Source of the DNA: CAYUNT01 sp964446285
GTDB taxonomy: Bacteria; Sumerlaeota; Sumerlaeia; SLMS01; CAYUNT01
Assembly: GCA_964446285.1 (NCBI GenBank)
Contig: CAYUNT010000176.1
Coordinates: forward strand, 1 to 9,750
Direction: 5' to 3'
DNA: 9,750 nucleotides
Positions 7,721-9,750 of this stretch are shown here, piece by piece. Every line of letters starts with the position of its first letter. Position 1 is the stretch's first letter. The notes under the pieces were generated by a model that did not search any database, was not told the DNA's origin, and saw only the letters and a program-made list of their open reading frames with translations. The position numbers were made by a program, and so were the translations under genes.

Positions 7721-7730
7721 AAAGAGTTTC

Positions 7731-8834
7731 ATGGCGCTTGATCTGAGAAAACTCCTGACCGACATGGTCCAAATGGACGCCTCGGATTTGCATATAAAGA
7801 GCGAGGCGGTTCCTGTCTATCGCGTCACCGGACAACTCATTCCGGCCCAGCATCCCCGAGTCCTGCGCGACGAGGTTCTTGCCGCCGCCGACCGGCTGAT
7901 TCCTGAAACGCTTAAGTCCCAATTTCATGAAAAAGGCGCGGTTGATTTCGCGTTTTCCATCGACGCTGTTAACCGCTTCCGCACCAACGCCTATCACCAG
8001 CGCGGAATGGTATCCATCGCCCTGCGCCGCCTGGCCTATACCGACCTGGATTTCGACAAACTCGGCCTGCCTCAGGTGATGAAAAGTGTCGCGCAATATA
8101 AGCAGGGCCTTGTTCTTTGCGTCGGCCCGACCGGAACCGGAAAATCCACCACAATGGCGGCGCTCGTGGATCATGTGAATTCCAACCGCAAGGAACACAT
8201 CATCACCATCGAGGACCCAATCGAATTCGTTCACCGCGACAAGATGTCGCTCCTCGACCAGCGCGAAATCGGCATCGACTGCCCGAGTTTCGAGGAAGGC
8301 TTGCGCAACGCCATGCGCGAGGACCCGGACGTAATCCTCGTCGGCGAAATGCGCGACCGCACTACAATTACGATCGGCATGCAGGCGGCCATGACCGGCC
8401 ACTTGGTTATTTCAACCCTTCACACCACTTCGGCGGTCCATACAGTCAACCGCATCATGCAATTCTACCGGCATGAAGAGCAGCAAATTATCCGCGAGGA
8501 TTTGGCGGGCGCTTTGCGCGCGGTCATCAGCCAGCGCCTGATCCCGGCCGCAGACGGAAAAAACCGTGTTCCCTGCGTTGAAATCCTCATCGTCACGCAG
8601 TTTGTGAAGAAGCTCATCCGCGAAAGCCGCATCGACGACGTTGAACAAACCATCGCCAACGGCGAGGACGGAATGCAGTCGTTCGACCGCTCGCTGGCGG
8701 ACCTGACGCGCAACAAGAAGGTCACCCAGGAAGTGGCGGAAAAATTCGCGCTCGATGTTCCGGGCTTCCGCCGCATGTTGAAGGGCGTCACGGCGGGAAC
8801 AGACCGTTCGGCCATTATCGGCGGCGGGTTCTAG
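7731..8834 (+). CDS. pilT: PilT-family type IV pilus retraction ATPase
   Basis: This is a 367-residue hexameric secretion ATPase of the PilT/PilU type, which powers pilus disassembly at the cytoplasmic side of the inner membrane (twitching, surface sensing, DNA uptake). The N-terminal PAS-like domain (about 1-100) begins with the typical 'MVQMDASDLHIKSEAVPVYRV'-like block. Walker A 'GPTGTGKST' is at 132-140 (Lys138), and the Asp box 'TIEDPIEFVH' includes Glu161. Walker B 'DPDVILVGEMRD' runs from 198 with catalytic Glu206, and the His box 'TGHLVISTLHT' has His224 and His231. A C-terminal 'KKLIRES' matches the retraction-associated AIRNLIRE motif of PilT, which favours PilT/PilU over the assembly ATPase PilB. 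Length is close to PilT (about 345) and PilU (about 380), so PilU-like is an alternative. No other pil genes are in the window. The TVP38 gene starts 17 bases after its stop. Confidence 0.93.
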   Translation: MALDLRKLLTDMVQMDASDLHIKSEAVPVYRVTGQLIPAQHPRVLRDEVLAAADRLIPETLKSQFHEKGAVDFAFSIDAVNRFRTNAYHQRGMVSIALRRLAYTDLDFDKLGLPQVMKSVAQYKQGLVLCVGPTGTGKSTTMAALVDHVNSNRKEHIITIEDPIEFVHRDKMSLLDQREIGIDCPSFEEGLRNAMREDPDVILVGEMRDRTTITIGMQAAMTGHLVISTLHTTSAVHTVNRIMQFYRHEEQQIIREDLAGALRAVISQRLIPAADGKNRVPCVEILIVTQFVKKLIRESRIDDVEQTIANGEDGMQSFDRSLADLTRNKKVTQEVAEKFALDVPGFRRMLKGVTAGTDRSAIIGGGF

Positions 8835-8839
8835 GCCAC

Positions 8840-8846
8840 AGGGAGG
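8840..8846 (+). promoter_or_regulatory. Ribosome binding site supporting a TTG start
   Basis: AGGGAGG ends 5 bases before TTG at 8852. It is the best ribosome site nearby, and it decides for the rare TTG start over later codons. Confidence 0.65.
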
Positions 8847-8851
8847 CTCTT

Positions 8852-9607
8852 TTGGAGGCTCAAAAGGAAAATCCAGCCCCCCGAGAAAGGGCCTCGCGCC
8901 GCAAATTCGCCGCGGATTTGCTGCGGATTCTCGGCATTGCGGCCTTTTTCATCGCCGCCGCATGGCTTTTGCATTTCGAGCCAGTGCGCACGCGCTTGAC
9001 AGATGTTCGACACCTGCGCAATGAGCTGCAGATGGACTACAGCGTGGCGGGGCGGGTGAAAAGCTGGGCGATTTTTATCGGCGCGGGCGCGGCGCTTGTG
9101 GCCATAGGCGTGCCGAGGCTTTGGGTAAGCGCGGCCGGGGGCGCCATTTACGGCGCGGCCCTTGGAACCGCGCTTGCCCTGGCTGCTTCGATGGGTGGCG
9201 CTGTTATCGACTACCAGTTGGGCAAGTCGCTGTTAGGCGGTGTGGCCAGGCGCAGGCTCGGAGGGCGCGTCCAGGTCTGGGCCGGGCGGCTTCGGGAAAA
9301 CGGTTTCTGGTGGACTCTCTACGGGCGCCTGTTTCCGCTGGCGAATTCGACACTAATGAATCTTTTATGCGGCACATGCCGAGTTCAGTTCAGGCATTAT
9401 CTGGGCGCAACTCTGATTGGCTTTTTTCCACTGACCGTGGTCTTCGCCATGTTTGGCAGCGGCGGCGCCAAGGGAAATTACAGCCAGGTGCTGGTCGGAT
9501 GCGCGCTGATGTTTGTCACGTTTCTTGTCCAGCGCCAGATGCGCCGTTTTAGGCCTCATTCCGGCTCCTGCGAACAAAATGTCCCGGAATCTGAACAAGA
9601 TGGCTGA
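8852..9607 (+). CDS. TVP38/TMEM64-family (VTT/SNARE-associated, DedA-like) membrane protein
   Basis: This is a 251-residue integral inner-membrane protein. A basic N-terminal stretch (residues 1-22) precedes a first membrane helix at about 24-42. The VTT domain spans about 65-215. It includes the glycine-rich re-entrant-type block 'AAGGAIYGAALGTALALAAS', then 'YGRLFPLANSTLMNLLCG' and 'FRHYLGATLIGFFPLTVVFA'. The second block matches the conserved Arg...Pro...Asn...Gly pattern of TVP38 proteins. DedA/VTT relatives are linked to lipid scrambling or polyprenyl-phosphate recycling and membrane-potential homeostasis, but the role of bacterial TVP38 members is mostly unproven. The gene starts with TTG behind a strong ribosome site, 17 bases after pilT, so the two are probably co-transcribed. 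The C-terminus past residue 230 is hydrophilic. Confidence 0.85.
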   Translation: MEAQKENPAPRERASRRKFAADLLRILGIAAFFIAAAWLLHFEPVRTRLTDVRHLRNELQMDYSVAGRVKSWAIFIGAGAALVAIGVPRLWVSAAGGAIYGAALGTALALAASMGGAVIDYQLGKSLLGGVARRRLGGRVQVWAGRLRENGFWWTLYGRLFPLANSTLMNLLCGTCRVQFRHYLGATLIGFFPLTVVFAMFGSGGAKGNYSQVLVGCALMFVTFLVQRQMRRFRPHSGSCEQNVPESEQDG

Positions 9608-9636
9608 TACTGAACTGAAGTCCTGGCGGTGTGTCT

Positions 9637-9671
9637 GCGCATGGCTGCCGGGCTTGCACACAAGCATGCGC
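9637..9671 (+). repeat. Imperfect stem-loop downstream of the TVP38 gene
   Basis: GCGCATG (9637-9643) and CATGCGC (9665-9671) are perfect complements. An inner hairpin GCTTG (9652-9656) / CAAGC (9661-9665) around CACA sits at the top and shares one base with the outer stem. It may be a 3' end structure that protects or ends the pilT-TVP38 message, but no T-tract follows. Confidence 0.35.
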
Positions 9672-9674
9672 CCG

Positions 9675-9700
9675 CCTCTTCGCCCAGAGGGCGAGAGAGG
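9675..9700. repeat. Strong GC-rich hairpin, REP-like intergenic repeat candidate
   Basis: CCTCTTCGCCC (9675-9685) pairs with GGGCGAGAGAGG (9689-9700) across an AGA loop, giving 11 base pairs with one bulged G. The shape and the tail that follows (GGTAGCCCGAGGTG, 9699-9712) resemble the widespread bacterial intergenic repeat in which a CTCTCCC...GGGAGAGGG hairpin is followed by a G-rich GGGTGAGG tail. It could also slow transcription after the TVP38 gene. That it is repeated elsewhere is inference. Confidence 0.4.
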
Positions 9701-9750
9701 GTAGCCCGAGGTGGAGCCTGACTTTTATACACGAAAGACATGCCGAATTG
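9701..9750. other. Non-coding end of window
   Basis: No gene start with a ribosome site is visible in the last 50 bases. TATACA at 9726-9731 resembles a -10 box, but I see no -35 partner at proper distance. Confidence 0.3.

Larger units (their letters stand above)
7505..7730 (+). promoter_or_regulatory. pilT leader region with a possible 38-codon ORF
   Basis: This 226-base gap separates the TPR gene from pilT. Its first half is AT-richer (7505-7600) and may hold a promoter, but I see no clean -35/-10 pair. Its second half is GC-rich and strongly structured (see the nested stem-loop). An ATG at 7571 opens 38 codons ending with TGA at 7685-7687; a second in-frame ATG at 7598 would give 29 codons. 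Neither start has a good ribosome site, and the product (Ala/Leu-rich) resembles nothing I know. It could be a leader peptide or chance. Confidence 0.4.

Noticed and set aside
7596..8402. 268-codon open frame on the - strand over pilT and its leader
   Set aside because: It is antisense to the conserved pilT motifs. It would need to run through the structured leader, and it shows no known fold.
9600..9704. 34-codon ORF (ATG 9600) overlapping the TVP38 stop
   Set aside because: It has no ribosome site, runs through two hairpins, and its translation resembles nothing. It is most likely chance.

Overview
The window is gene-dense, GC-rich bacterial DNA (roughly 58-60% GC by eye). All supported genes lie on the + strand. 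Domain content (sigma-54-dependent regulator, type IV pilus ATPase, TPR-rich membrane protein, TVP38/DedA-like membrane protein, GT4 glycosyltransferase) fits a Gram-negative-type, non-model bacterium, for example a deltaproteobacterial, planctomycete-like or candidate-phylum lineage. The sequence alone does not fix the taxon. There is no sign of phage, insertion sequence, CRISPR, rRNA or tRNA.

Layout. Positions 2-1009 hold the 3' part of a GT4 glycosyltransferase whose N-terminus lies outside the window, probably the end of a surface-polysaccharide or glycolipid locus. Positions 1010-1203 are non-coding and carry several small dyads. From 1204 to 7504 there are three translationally coupled genes joined by 4-base overlaps: a soluble histidine kinase with two GAF domains, an NtrC-type sigma-54 activator, and an 861-residue membrane-anchored TPR protein. 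A 226-base non-coding leader with a strong nested stem-loop then precedes pilT (7731-8834), which encodes a pilus-retraction-type ATPase. Seventeen bases later a TTG-started TVP38/VTT membrane protein begins (8852-9607). The last 143 bases hold hairpins, one of which resembles a dispersed intergenic repeat.

How the genes may work together. The kinase probably senses a cytoplasmic small molecule or redox signal through its GAF domains. It would phosphorylate Asp56 of the regulator, which would drive sigma-54 promoters elsewhere, since no convincing -24/-12 site is seen here. Coupling of the TPR protein to this pair suggests a scaffold or signalling partner at the inner membrane. Proximity to pilT recalls PilS/PilR next to pil genes in other bacteria. 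However, this kinase has no membrane sensor, and no pilin, pilB or pilC is present, so the pilus link is inference. The most unusual parts are the kinase-regulator-TPR trio, the structured pilT leader, and the pilT-TVP38 pairing.
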